From the NCBI GenBank assembly GCA_004299845.1, contig CP036201.1, positions 2,108,001 through 2,172,000 of the forward strand: DNA of 64,000 nucleotides, in the 5' to 3' direction. Position numbers and translations under genes: made by a program. Origin of the DNA: Verrucomicrobia bacterium S94 (GTDB lineage Bacteria > Verrucomicrobiota > Kiritimatiellia > Kiritimatiellales > Pontiellaceae). This document shows positions 28,532 to 36,677 of the stretch, piece by piece; position 1 is the stretch's first letter, and each line of letters begins with the position of its first letter. Under the pieces are notes generated by a model, which saw only the letters and a list, made by a program, of their open reading frames with translations, searched no databases and was not told the origin of the DNA.

Positions 28532-29761
28532 ATGAACTGTAAGAACATAATGATCATCGGTCTGACCGCTGCAGCAACCGTGACTCTGGCCGGAGACCGT
28601 GACGCCGAGCGACTGGCTGCACTCGAAGAACAGGTGAAAGCTTTAACCGGTGAAGTGGAAAAGGACCGTTTCGCCGATGTTATCCCCGAACTTGGAGAAT
28701 CCGTTTACGGCATGGGCCCTGCGGCATCGAAGGTCTACAATAAAGACCAGGGTCTGTCCATCGGCGGTTACGGCGAAGTGCTCTATGAAAACCACAACGG
28801 GTCAGACAGCACCAAAGACGATCAGTTCGACATGCTTCGCGCCATCCTCTATTTCGGATATAAATTTAACGAGAAGTGGGTACTCAACACTGAAATCGAA
28901 CTTGAACACGCTAATGAAGCCTTTGTTGAATTCGCCTATCTGGATTATCTTCACAGTGATGCGCTAAACTTCCGCGGCGGTCTGATACTTATTCCGGTCG
29001 GCATCATAAACGAACTGCACGAACCCACCGTCTTCCTCACGGCCAAACGCTCCATGGTTGAAAATAAAATCATCCCGACCACCTGGCGTGAAAACGGTGC
29101 CGGTATTTTCGGTGATATCGGACCGGTCAGCTACAAAGTTTATGTCGTCACCAGTCTGGACGGCAACGAGATCGACGCGGATGGTGTACGCGGGGGACGG
29201 CAGAAAGGCTCCAAAGCGGTTGCCGAAGACTTCTCGCTCGTCACCCGTGCAGACTGGGAAGTCACACCGGGATTCACCATCGGCGGCTCAATCTACGGCG
29301 GTGAACAAGGGCAGAATACCGGCGTAGACGCAGGATTCATGCTGGGAGAAGCCCACATTATGGCCCGCAAAGGCGGCTTCACATTCAACGCACTGGTAAC
29401 AGCAACCAAACTGAGCAATGCGGATGACCTGAGTGTTGCTAACAGTTTGCCAACTTCCGAGTATATCGGCGAACAGATGTTTGGCTGGTACACCGAATTC
29501 GGCTACGATATCTTTTCAAACTCAGACAAAGGGGAACTCCAGTTGACCCCGTACCTTCGGCTGGAGCAGGTGGATACACAGAGCAAAAAAGCGGCAGGCT
29601 CCACCGTCAACGCCGATCTGTATCGTTACGACATCATCACAGCCGGCCTGAACTTCCAGCCGATTGATGAAGTCGTGTTCAAACTTGAACATCAGTTCAT
29701 CCGGAACGGAAACAATGACAACCTTGATCAGACCAACCTGGCTATGGGCTATGTCTTTTAA
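28532..29761 (+). CDS. Outer-membrane porin-like protein
   Basis: The 409-residue protein has a signal peptide (MNCKNIMIIGLTAAATVTLA), a short coiled coil (RLAALEEQVKALTGEVEK) typical of porins anchored to peptidoglycan or trimeric, then amphipathic strands. Segments such as LSIGGYGEVLYENH and FEFAYLDYL-like stretches resemble carbohydrate- or phosphate-selective porins, and the protein ends in Phe (LAMGYVF). The ATG at 28532 has AAGGAG 6 nt upstream; an ATG at 28526 touches the Shine-Dalgarno sequence. It is the first gene of the module with two FMN-binding proteins and a cytochrome-b-like protein, and the last 11 bases overlap the next gene. The solute is unknown. Confidence 0.8.
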   Translation: MNCKNIMIIGLTAAATVTLAGDRDAERLAALEEQVKALTGEVEKDRFADVIPELGESVYGMGPAASKVYNKDQGLSIGGYGEVLYENHNGSDSTKDDQFDMLRAILYFGYKFNEKWVLNTEIELEHANEAFVEFAYLDYLHSDALNFRGGLILIPVGIINELHEPTVFLTAKRSMVENKIIPTTWRENGAGIFGDIGPVSYKVYVVTSLDGNEIDADGVRGGRQKGSKAVAEDFSLVTRADWEVTPGFTIGGSIYGGEQGQNTGVDAGFMLGEAHIMARKGGFTFNALVTATKLSNADDLSVANSLPTSEYIGEQMFGWYTEFGYDIFSNSDKGELQLTPYLRLEQVDTQSKKAAGSTVNADLYRYDIITAGLNFQPIDEVVFKLEHQFIRNGNNDNLDQTNLAMGYVF

Positions 29762-30281
29762 GGCAACTTTTTTATCGTGCATACTGCTGGCGGCCTCTGT
29801 GCAGGCGGGGAAATACCCCACTGCAGATGAGGCCGTCCGCCAGATCTTCCCCAAAGCGGTCTCTTTCGGGCGGGAAACACGGCTTTTGACGCAGACACAG
29901 CAACAGGCCGTGGCGGATCTTTCAGCACAGAAAGACATCACAGCCCTGGTGACCCGCTACGCGGTATACAGCGAATCCGGAACATTGGGCTATGCCTATC
30001 TCGACAAACATATGGTACGAACGCTGCCGGAAACCCTGATGGTGGCAGTCGATACCGACAGGAAGCTGGTCGGCATCCGGGTGCTGGCTTTTCGCGAACC
30101 TGCAGAATACATCGCGCGTGACGGTTGGCTGGAACAGTTCCTCGGAAAAACGGTTAAAGATGAAATCCGCATGAAAAAGAACATCGACGGTATCACCGGG
30201 GCCACCCTGACCTCGCGGGCGGTTACACAGTGCGCACGGCGCACACTGGCTATCCATCAGGTCCTCGAACAGCAGGATTGA
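29751..30281 (+). CDS. Secreted FMN-binding (flavinylated) protein
   Basis: This 176-residue protein has a signal peptide (MSFKATFLSCILLAASVQA) and a C-terminal FMN-binding domain. The segment DGITGATLTSRAV near residue 150 contains the Thr-Gly-Ala-Thr motif at which the transferase ApbE covalently attaches FMN (last Thr). Preceding strands (GYAYLDKHMVRTLPE, LVGIRVLAFREPAEY) fit the family seen in RnfG/NqrC. It overlaps the porin by 11 bp and is 2 bp from the next gene, so all three are coupled. It would be a periplasmic one- or two-electron carrier. No apbE is present in the window. Confidence 0.85.
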   Translation: MSFKATFLSCILLAASVQAGKYPTADEAVRQIFPKAVSFGRETRLLTQTQQQAVADLSAQKDITALVTRYAVYSESGTLGYAYLDKHMVRTLPETLMVAVDTDRKLVGIRVLAFREPAEYIARDGWLEQFLGKTVKDEIRMKKNIDGITGATLTSRAVTQCARRTLAIHQVLEQQD

Positions 30282-30283
30282 TC

Positions 30284-30724
30284 ATGACCCGTTCCGACGC
30301 CTGGCTGCTGCACAGCTCCAACGGTCTCGTCATCGTTACCGGGCTTGTTTATGCCTGGATGGCCTACGGCTGTGAATCTGACGATCCCTATGCCATCGTC
30401 GGACACCCCTGGCAGCCGCATATCCAGCATGCCCACATCTGGGTCACTCCTCTGCTGGTTCTCATGCTGGGCCATCTCTGGGCCCGGCATGCAGAACCCC
30501 ACCTGAAGCGGAAAACCGGAAAACGGAAGAACAGCGGATTGAGCATGCTCTATTCGGCACTGCCCATGATTTTTTCAGGATATGCCATAATGACCGCTAT
30601 CGAGCCGGTCTGGCGCAAAACCTGGATTATCGTCCACCTGATGGCCTCACTCATATGGATACTGGGTTACCTTGTTCATTTACTACAGAAAGTTCGCCCA
30701 GTCTCCCCCCTATCCCGAAACTGA
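30284..30724 (+). CDS. Small four-helix membrane protein, candidate diheme cytochrome b
   Basis: The 146-residue protein has four membrane helices (about residues 12-28, 52-68, 88-105 and 113-135). Two helices carry paired histidines at cytochrome-b spacing: H51 and H64 in helix 2 and H118 and H132 in helix 4. This pattern in b-type cytochromes and ferric reductases holds two stacked hemes. Other histidines (H10, H41, H46, H49, H69) lie at membrane edges. A Lys-rich cytoplasmic loop (KRKTGKRKN) separates the pairs of helices. I do not assign it to a named family. Placement between two flavinylated periplasmic proteins suggests it passes electrons from the quinone pool outward. Confidence 0.7.
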   Translation: MTRSDAWLLHSSNGLVIVTGLVYAWMAYGCESDDPYAIVGHPWQPHIQHAHIWVTPLLVLMLGHLWARHAEPHLKRKTGKRKNSGLSMLYSALPMIFSGYAIMTAIEPVWRKTWIIVHLMASLIWILGYLVHLLQKVRPVSPLSRN

Positions 30725-30808
30725 CGCACACACAGATGGCTTTTTACATTTAAGCCCTTGCACCTGATCGTCATAAAACCGTATCTTGCGTCGTTCCCAA
30801 GACAGAGT

Positions 30809-31315
30809 ATGATACGAAACGCAACCATTCTGACAACACTCTGGCTGATCGCATCTACTGTATTAGCTGATACTGTGGAGCAGACCGTAAAAACCGCGCT
30901 CAAAGGCCTGCGGACAGCCGAATCCCCTATCCCCTATTCACGCACAATTAAAGCGCTCTATATCGGCTTCGATGAAAAAGGGAAACCGAAAACCGGTGTG
31001 GCTTTCCGCGAAATCGAATCCTTTAAAACCATCACCGGAGTAGTCATCGTCGATAAAACAGAAACCGGCTACATTCTGCGCGAAGCTGTTTTTCCAGACA
31101 TTGAAAAAATAAAAAATGCCAAGGACCGTAAACAGGTCATGACCGTCCTCGAACAGTTCCGGAATGTTCCGTTCGATCCTCATGCTGAAAAATCGGCCGT
31201 TGATGCCTTGTCCGGTGCCACACGCTATGGGATTAAAACCTCCGGATATCTTAACTACCTTGCGCGCCATATTGCTCTGCAGCTGGAATCGCCGCCCGAA
31301 TGGACCAAACCATAA
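30809..31315 (+). CDS. Second secreted FMN-binding protein
   Basis: This 168-residue protein has a signal peptide (MIRNATILTTLWLIASTVLA) and an FMN-binding domain ending with the motif DALSGATRYG, where ApbE would link FMN to the Thr. It differs from the first FMN-binding protein and is not a recent copy. The start at 30809 was chosen because the signal peptide begins there; the longer frame from 30758 has a non-signal N terminus. An 84-bp gap separates it from the cytochrome-like gene, but no terminator is seen, so it probably belongs to the same transcript. Confidence 0.78.
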   Translation: MIRNATILTTLWLIASTVLADTVEQTVKTALKGLRTAESPIPYSRTIKALYIGFDEKGKPKTGVAFREIESFKTITGVVIVDKTETGYILREAVFPDIEKIKNAKDRKQVMTVLEQFRNVPFDPHAEKSAVDALSGATRYGIKTSGYLNYLARHIALQLESPPEWTKP

Positions 31316-31500
31316 GGATACATACGCTGTACCATTAAGATCGACTGGGAAAATCCTGTGGATTTCCAGACGCCGGAAACGCCCTTTCTACATCCGGAAC
31401 AGATTTTCCTCGGCTTCGACGAAATCGCCCCTGATACAACCGGCTCCCCCCGCCCCTCTTAAGCGCCGTATTCATCGTATCCGCCCCGGTCTCAACCCTA

Positions 31501-31706
31501 TGAACAAAAGCGGTCAGATCATCTGCTGCCTCATCATCGGAATCAGCAATGCCCTGATCCGGAAATTCACCTTTTATACCGAAGCCATCATTTACGTAGT
31601 CCCGATAGAAAACTGCTGCACCCCGAGACTTAATAAAACCGTCTTCCAACTGCGCGGTATGCAGCTGCAGAAACGCACCGGCAAACCGCCGTCCCTTGGC
31701 AAATAA
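31501..31706 (+). CDS. Doubtful short frame in the region 31316-31791
   Basis: The 476-bp stretch between the flavoprotein operon and trxB has no convincing gene. A 68-residue frame (MNKSGQIICCLIIGISNALI...) runs to just before the trxB terminator and has C-rich third positions. A preceding open piece (31351-31461) stops at TAA after a C6 run; adding one C would extend it, but no family is recognisable. These may be remnants of one broken gene. No ribosome-binding site is visible. Confidence 0.25.
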
Positions 31707-31707
31707 A

Positions 31708-31730
31708 AAGCCCCGCTGAAAACGGGGCTT
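31708..31730 (-). terminator. trxB terminator
   Basis: A perfect 8-bp stem (31708-31715 with 31723-31730) with a 7-nt loop is followed on the minus strand by TTTTTATTT. It lies about 60 bp past the trxB stop. Confidence 0.85.
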
Positions 31731-31791
31731 GAGACCGAAGCATCGCCGACTCTGCAACCTATGAAAGCAAAGCGTGCGACCTCTACATCGA

Positions 31792-32712
31792 CTAATCTTC
31801 CAGCGATTCCAGATAACGCTCCGCTTCCAGTGCAGCGGCACAGCCGGTTCCGGCAGCAGTGATCGCCTGGCGATAAACCGCATCCGACACATCACCCGCC
31901 GCATATACACCCTCAAATTTGGTTTTCACACCATCTGCAATCAAATAACCCACTTCATCCTTTTCAAGCTGATCAAATGGTTCCGTATTCGGCTTATGAC
32001 CAATGGCCGAGAAATATCCCGACGCCGGAATCTCTGTGATTTCATCCGTTTTGACATTGCGGATTTTCACGCCCGTCACTCCGGAATCATCGCCTACGAT
32101 TTCTTCAACAACAGAATTCCACGCGATTTCAATTTTCTCATTCTTAACGGTGCGTTCAGCCATAATTTTCGAGGCTCGCAGTTCATCCCGACGATGCACC
32201 AGCGTCACTTTAGAAGCAAAACGGGTAAGAAAAGTTGCCTCTTCACAGGCCGTATCGCCGCCGCCAACCACTACTACCGGAACATCCTTATAGAAAGCGC
32301 CATCGCAGGTGGCGCATGCCGAAACGCCGCGTCCCATAAATTTCTGCTCCGACTCCAAACCGAGATATTTAGCCGTCGCACCCGTGGCAATAATCACAGA
32401 TTTAGCCTCAATCGGATCGCCCGCCATCATTTCGAGTCTGTACGGCTTCTTCGAAAAATCTGCTTTAGCCACCGCATCATACTGCAGAAACTTTGCACCG
32501 AAGCGCTCTGCCTGCGCACGGAATTTATCCATCATTTCCGTACCATCGATTCCCTCCGGGAATCCCGGATAGTTTTCCACTTCTGTCGTCGTGGTCAACT
32601 GCCCACCCGGCTGCATACCTTCAATCACGAGCGGTTCAAGGTTCGCACGGGCGCAGTAAATCGCCGCAGTATAGCCCGCAGCTCCAGCGCCGATAATTAC
32701 AACATTTTCCAT
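31792..32712 (-). CDS. trxB: Thioredoxin reductase
   Basis: TrxB reduces thioredoxin with NADPH. The 306-residue flavoprotein has the FAD site [14 protein letters not shown], the active-site disulfide CATC (C133-C136) in [15 protein letters not shown], the NADPH-binding [14 protein letters not shown] with HRRDELRAS, and the terminal [23 protein letters not shown]. The ATG at 32712 is preceded by AAGGAA. It is divergent from lpdA, with operator-like palindromes between them. Confidence 0.97.
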   Translation of the reverse strand: MENVVIIGAGAAGYTAAIYCARANLEPLVIEGMQPGGQLTTTTEVENYPGFPEGIDGTEMMDKFRAQAERFGAKFLQYDAVAKADFSKKPYRLEMMAGDPIEAKSVIIATGATAKYLGLESEQKFMGRGVSACATCDGAFYKDVPVVVVGGGDTACEEATFLTRFASKVTLVHRRDELRASKIMAERTVKNEKIEIAWNSVVEEIVGDDSGVTGVKIRNVKTDEITEIPASGYFSAIGHKPNTEPFDQLEKDEVGYLIADGVKTKFEGVYAAGDVSDAVYRQAITAAGTGCAAALEAERYLESLED

Positions 32713-32865
32713 ATTGTTTCCTTCAGTTAAATACATTGGAGTTTATGGACGTTGAAACTACAGGAACGTTCAGCCTTAATCAAACGCGTTTACAACTGTT
32801 TACCCACCCCGCCCTTTCTTTTTCTTCCGAAAAGAATCCTCAGAATAATGCACGATATACGCTAT

Positions 32866-32897
32866 ATAATTTCATACATTATAATGTATGAAATTAT
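32866..32897. promoter_or_regulatory. Perfect 32-bp palindrome (operator site 1)
   Basis: A perfect 16+16 palindrome in an AT-rich stretch contains TTCATA at 32871-32876 and TATGAA at 32887-32892, with 10 bp between. The same pair with the same spacing recurs 60 bp downstream (site 2). It has no loop, so a DNA-binding homodimer is more likely than a terminator. Confidence 0.7.
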
Positions 32898-32929
32898 TGA
32901 TCCTTAACGGAGAATTAGGCAATGGTACG

Positions 32930-32953
32930 ATTCATATATTTAAAAGTATGAAT
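32930..32953. promoter_or_regulatory. Second TTCATA-N10-TATGAA site (operator site 2)
   Basis: ATTCATA (32930-32936) and TATGAAT (32947-32953) are inverted across a 10-bp spacer. The half-sites are exactly 60 bp from those of site 1. The remaining region to lpdA contains a 14-bp TTCCAA-CA-TTGGAA palindrome (33074-33087), but no gene. Confidence 0.65.
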
Positions 32954-33098
32954 ATTTAATATAACGCCGGACTCCACCCCGCCGGGAACCCGCTTTGTGC
33001 AGACTGCAATGTTCACGCTTTCACATAGGGAATACACTTTGATAGAAGTTGACTTCAGTGAAACTGCGGAAACTTCCAACATTGGAAAACGCTTAGGG

Positions 33099-33128
33099 TT
33101 GACTCATAGATCATAAAATACCAATACT
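33099..33128 (+). promoter_or_regulatory. Weak candidate lpdA promoter
   Basis: TTGACT (33099-33104) and AATACT (33123-33128) are 18 bp apart, 30 bp before the lpdA start. The -10 match is poor. Confidence 0.3.
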
Positions 33129-33157
33129 CCGATCATTATTTAAGGAGAGCAGATAAA

Positions 33158-34546
33158 ATGGATTTTGATGTTATTGTAATCGGTGCGGGCCCGGGAGGTT
33201 ATCCGGCGGCTATTAAAGCGGCTCAACTGGGCGCAAAAACCGCAATCATTGAACGGGAATGGCTCGGCGGAACCTGCCTGAACTGCGGCTGTATCCCGAC
33301 GAAAACCCTGATTGCCGGAGCAGAGGTTTATCAGAAGATTCTTCATGCGGAATCCTTCGGCATCAACGTCGGAAAACCGGAAATCGACTATTCCGCCATG
33401 AAAAAGCGGAAAGATGATGTCATTCAGACGCAGCAGAACGGCATCGCCTACCTCCTGAAATCGCACGGCATCACCCTTTTTGAAGGAACAGGCTCATTCA
33501 AAGACGCTAACACCATTGCGGTGAAAAAAGCCGACGGTTCAACGGAAACCATTACCGGTAAAAATATTATTATCGCCACCGGCTCCACGTCCACCGTTCC
33601 CGGCTTTATTCCGAAGCATGATCGGATTGTTGAGAGCCGCGCCTTTCTGGAACTGGAAGAACTTCCGGAAACCCTGCTTGTACTCGGCGGTGGCTACATC
33701 GGGTCCGAGCTGGCCTGTATGGCGGCAGGACTGGGCGTAAAAGTCACCATTGTTGAATTACTGCCCGATATTCTGATGCTGCTCGACAAAGATATCCGCA
33801 ATGTCGTTAAAAAACATATGAAGAGCGAGCTCGGCATGACGCTCCTGACCGGCGATGCCATGCAGGATATCGTGGCCGCCGATGACAAGGTGACCGCAAA
33901 AGCGGGTGATAAAATTCTCGAAGCCGATATGCTGCTGGTATCCATTGGCCGCAGCCCGGTACTGGACGGTCTTAATATTGAAGCCGCCGGCGTGAATGTG
34001 AACGAACGCGGCTACGTCGAAGTCGACGAGCTCAGCCGCACCAACATTCCGAATATTTTCTGTATCGGCGATGTTTCCGGACGCATGCAGCTTGCCCATG
34101 CGGCTACCTCGCAGGCAATGTATGTCTGCGAATACATTCTGAAACAAGAAGAGAAAATCGAAGAAGTCGTCATTCCCGGCGTCATCTTCACCTCACCCGA
34201 AGTGGCGCTTGTCGGCCTCACGGAAGAAGAAGCCAAAAAACTTGGCCGAGCATACAACATCGGCAAATTCCATTTTAAACCACTCGGCAAAGCGCAGGCA
34301 GCAAACGAAACCGAAGGCTTTGTAAAAATTATCGCGGACAAGGAAAGCGATATTATTATCGGTGCTCAGTGTGCCGGCCCGCACGCCACGGACCTGATCA
34401 GCGAAATGGTCGTGGCCGTCCGCGAAGAAATTACAGCAGAAGAACTGGGCAATACGGTTCACGCCCACCCGACTTTCGCCGAAGTCTGGATGGAATGTGC
34501 GCATGCCCTGCACAAAAGCTGTGTACATGCTCCGCCAGCTCGCTGA
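33158..34546 (+). CDS. lpdA: Dihydrolipoyl dehydrogenase (E3)
   Basis: This class I pyridine nucleotide-disulfide oxidoreductase reoxidises dihydrolipoamide of 2-oxo-acid dehydrogenases or the glycine cleavage system. The 462-residue protein has the FAD site VIVIGAGPGGYPAA, the redox disulfide in GGTCLNCGCIP (C40 and C45, with an additional C43), the NAD site VLGGGYIGSELACMAAGLG, the second FAD motif IFCIGDVSG and the C-terminal His-Glu pair HAHPTFAEVW. An AAGGAGA ribosome-binding site lies 9 nt upstream of the ATG. No E1 or E2 genes are near, so which complex it serves is open. Confidence 0.95.
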   Translation: MDFDVIVIGAGPGGYPAAIKAAQLGAKTAIIEREWLGGTCLNCGCIPTKTLIAGAEVYQKILHAESFGINVGKPEIDYSAMKKRKDDVIQTQQNGIAYLLKSHGITLFEGTGSFKDANTIAVKKADGSTETITGKNIIIATGSTSTVPGFIPKHDRIVESRAFLELEELPETLLVLGGGYIGSELACMAAGLGVKVTIVELLPDILMLLDKDIRNVVKKHMKSELGMTLLTGDAMQDIVAADDKVTAKAGDKILEADMLLVSIGRSPVLDGLNIEAAGVNVNERGYVEVDELSRTNIPNIFCIGDVSGRMQLAHAATSQAMYVCEYILKQEEKIEEVVIPGVIFTSPEVALVGLTEEEAKKLGRAYNIGKFHFKPLGKAQAANETEGFVKIIADKESDIIIGAQCAGPHATDLISEMVVAVREEITAEELGNTVHAHPTFAEVWMECAHALHKSCVHAPPAR

Positions 34547-34570
34547 AAAAAACGTCCAATCACAGGAAGC

Positions 34571-34598
34571 AAAAACGTCTTTTCCGAAAGGCGTTTTT
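34571..34598 (+). terminator. lpdA terminator
   Basis: A 12-bp stem with one T-G pair (34571-34582 with 34587-34598) and a 4-nt loop is followed by TTTTTCTTTTT. It starts 25 bp past the lpdA stop. Confidence 0.88.
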
Positions 34599-34674
34599 CT
34601 TTTTGCAGAGATTGACCCGCGGAAACCAAACCGATACGTTCCGCGGCCTGTTATTGAAAAGTACGTGTTCATTC

Positions 34675-35721
34675 ATGAAAAATAGTATTTTCAGCCTCAT
34701 TCTCCTGTTCAGCGCAGCCCTGACCGGCTTTGCGCAGGATACCATTGTGCTGAATAACGGCGATGTATTGAGCGGCGAAATTCTTGAACAGACTGCCAGC
34801 CATGTGTATTTCAAATCGGCGGCCTTTGGCTCGATCAGCATTAATCCGCGCGATATTGCCGAAATCCGTTTCACTCAAGATCAGCTTGGCGAAATTACCG
34901 TCCCGAAAGACGCAATTGCCAAAAACGAGGCAAAGCCCCCCAATCTTCCTGCATCTAAAAAACCAGAAAAAGCTGCAGCAAAGCCGCCCCAAAAAGACAC
35001 CTCCAAAAAGACAAAGAAGAAAAAACAATGGTCAGGCCAGGCAGGTCTGGCCATTGCTCTGCGAAACAAAACCACTTCCAATCTCAGTGGGGTCTATAAA
35101 GATGAAAAATATGAAACCTATCGACTTTACGGAAACCTGAACTGGAAAGGTGAGCGCAACTCCCTGCGCTGGGACTGGACCTACCGCTACAGTGAAGATG
35201 AATATAAAATCCGCGATGATTTCTTCAATATCACACAGAAATACAACCGCAGTTTCAAGAACAAGAATCTTTACGCCACAGCCAAAACACTCTATCAGCG
35301 CGACTACAACCGGCGTATCGAAAACGAATATCTACAGACTGCGGAACTGGGGATTAAATGGTTTGGCAAAGACTCACGGGTAAAACTCTCCACTTCTGCC
35401 GGCGGTGGCTACCACATCTACGACCGGCTCGATTCCAGCCGGAGCAACAAGACATCAGTCTCACTGCCGAAATTTATCTTTGATGAAAATTTCAGCTGGA
35501 AAATCCTGTCCGCTCAGGAATTGGAAATCATCCAGAAATACACCCACCTGGGCAATCTGGACGACTATCATCTCGTCTTTTCCTTCGGTGTTCAAAACAA
35601 ACTGGTACGCGAACTGTTTTTGCGCGTGGAATACAAGATTGATAAGGACACCGAAGTTTTCTACGACGACAAGGGCTATTATGACAAAGCCCTACTGACC
35701 AGCCTGGTCTATAAGTTCTGA
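34675..35721 (+). CDS. DUF481-family outer-membrane protein
   Basis: The 348-residue protein begins with a signal peptide (MKNSIFSLILLFSAALTGFAQ). Residues 20-85 form a small beta domain (DTIVLNNGDVLSGEILEQ, then ISINPRDIAEIRF) common to PVC envelope proteins. A Lys/Pro/Ala-rich linker (about 85-120) follows. The remainder is a DUF481-type barrel with alternating aromatic strands, ending in Phe (LLTSLVYKF). DUF481 proteins are outer-membrane barrels without a settled role. The 3' end overlaps the convergent lipoprotein gene by 13 bp. The start was chosen by the signal peptide; the frame is open much further upstream, inside lpdA. Confidence 0.82.
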   Translation: MKNSIFSLILLFSAALTGFAQDTIVLNNGDVLSGEILEQTASHVYFKSAAFGSISINPRDIAEIRFTQDQLGEITVPKDAIAKNEAKPPNLPASKKPEKAAAKPPQKDTSKKTKKKKQWSGQAGLAIALRNKTTSNLSGVYKDEKYETYRLYGNLNWKGERNSLRWDWTYRYSEDEYKIRDDFFNITQKYNRSFKNKNLYATAKTLYQRDYNRRIENEYLQTAELGIKWFGKDSRVKLSTSAGGGYHIYDRLDSSRSNKTSVSLPKFIFDENFSWKILSAQELEIIQKYTHLGNLDDYHLVFSFGVQNKLVRELFLRVEYKIDKDTEVFYDDKGYYDKALLTSLVYKF

Positions 35722-36317
35722 ACCGGCCTGTTTTTATTTTTACCGAACACCGTATCGGACTGCAACTCCGCGCCCTCCGACTCACGCAGAAGCTCTGTTT
35801 GATGCTCCATTCCTTCCTCCGGAAGAAGTTCATAGTCCCCCGTACTGACCAACCGCACAGCAGTCGCCGCCAGTAGAACCGCAGTGTCATCTCGCCGCCA
35901 GGGTTTTCCGTAAACCAGAATCATATAACCAGGTTTTGCCAGCGTTTTCAGATAACTGATCCGAGTCGGCTTATCAACAGTCCATCCGGCCTTAAACCGC
36001 CCCCCGTTTTCAGCTGCCAGACGGTACGGTTTTCCGCCGCCGTAATTTCTCCAGTCAAAATCGTGGTAATCGATATCAAACGCCACCTGAATCGTACGCT
36101 CCGTTTCCTTAAACTCAATACCACGAATGACCCCCGCCCATGCCACTTCAGTTTCGAGATATGTCTGAAAATTGGTCTGAACATCAGCAAACGTCACAGA
36201 CCGGTCAGCACGGACAAATGCTTTCTTTTCCCGGCTGCTATGCGGTTTGTACACTTTCGATCCCGTCGACGCGCAGCCAGCCAACATACCGGAAACAAGC
36301 AGGACAAAAATTCTCAT
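35709..36317 (-). CDS. Slp-like lipoprotein
   Basis: The 202-residue protein starts with a lipoprotein signal and lipobox (MRIFVLLVSGMLAGC, Cys 15). Conserved-looking parts are VTFADVQTNFQTYLETEVAWAGVIRGIEF and LAKPGYMILVYGKPW, which resemble the Slp family of outer-membrane lipoproteins (beta-barrel OB-like fold). The family assignment is moderate. Its 3' end overlaps the DUF481 gene on the opposite strand by 13 bp. No strong promoter was seen. Confidence 0.65.
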   Translation of the reverse strand: MRIFVLLVSGMLAGCASTGSKVYKPHSSREKKAFVRADRSVTFADVQTNFQTYLETEVAWAGVIRGIEFKETERTIQVAFDIDYHDFDWRNYGGGKPYRLAAENGGRFKAGWTVDKPTRISYLKTLAKPGYMILVYGKPWRRDDTAVLLAATAVRLVSTGDYELLPEEGMEHQTELLRESEGAELQSDTVFGKNKNRPVQNL

Positions 36318-36598
36318 AAATCACTCCAATGATAATACATACCCTTCCCCGAACACAATAAGTGTAAATAGTGGCATACTGCATAAAAGAATACCATGCT
36401 AATTAAAGAAGAATTCAAACTCCACACATCATTTTCTCTTTCTTTTTAGCCGGTCCTGTTCAGCAAGAAGGTGCCCGATAGGAATCCGTTTATGAGCACA
36501 ACAGAAAAAGATGCCCGACGGGCGCAACTGAACCGACAGCTCCCTCCCCCCTCATAAAACCCCGAAAAAAAGCGGATCGAATTCAAAGCCCGTGCCAA

Positions 36599-36627
36599 TT
36601 GACACCCCTGCCCTAACGCCCTATATT
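36599..36627 (+). promoter_or_regulatory. thrS-infC promoter
   Basis: TTGACA (36599-36604) and TATATT (36622-36627) are 17 bp apart, 51 bp before the thrS start. It is the best consensus promoter in the window. Upstream, 36318-36598 holds no recognisable gene; a 21-codon frame at 36492 ends at TAA and is probably a remnant. Confidence 0.8.
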
Positions 36628-36677
36628 TACCGCCTTTTTACAGAGTATTCTTTCTACTTCAGAGGATGAGAAACGAC

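Noticed and set aside
32866-32897. Palindrome as a terminator of trxB or lpdA
   Set aside because: It lies upstream of both divergent genes, is AT-rich without a GC stem, and recurs as a spaced half-site pair.
36492-36557. 21-codon frame before thrS as a leader peptide
   Set aside because: It has only two Thr codons, no ribosome-binding site and no attenuator hairpin. It also lies upstream of the best promoter.
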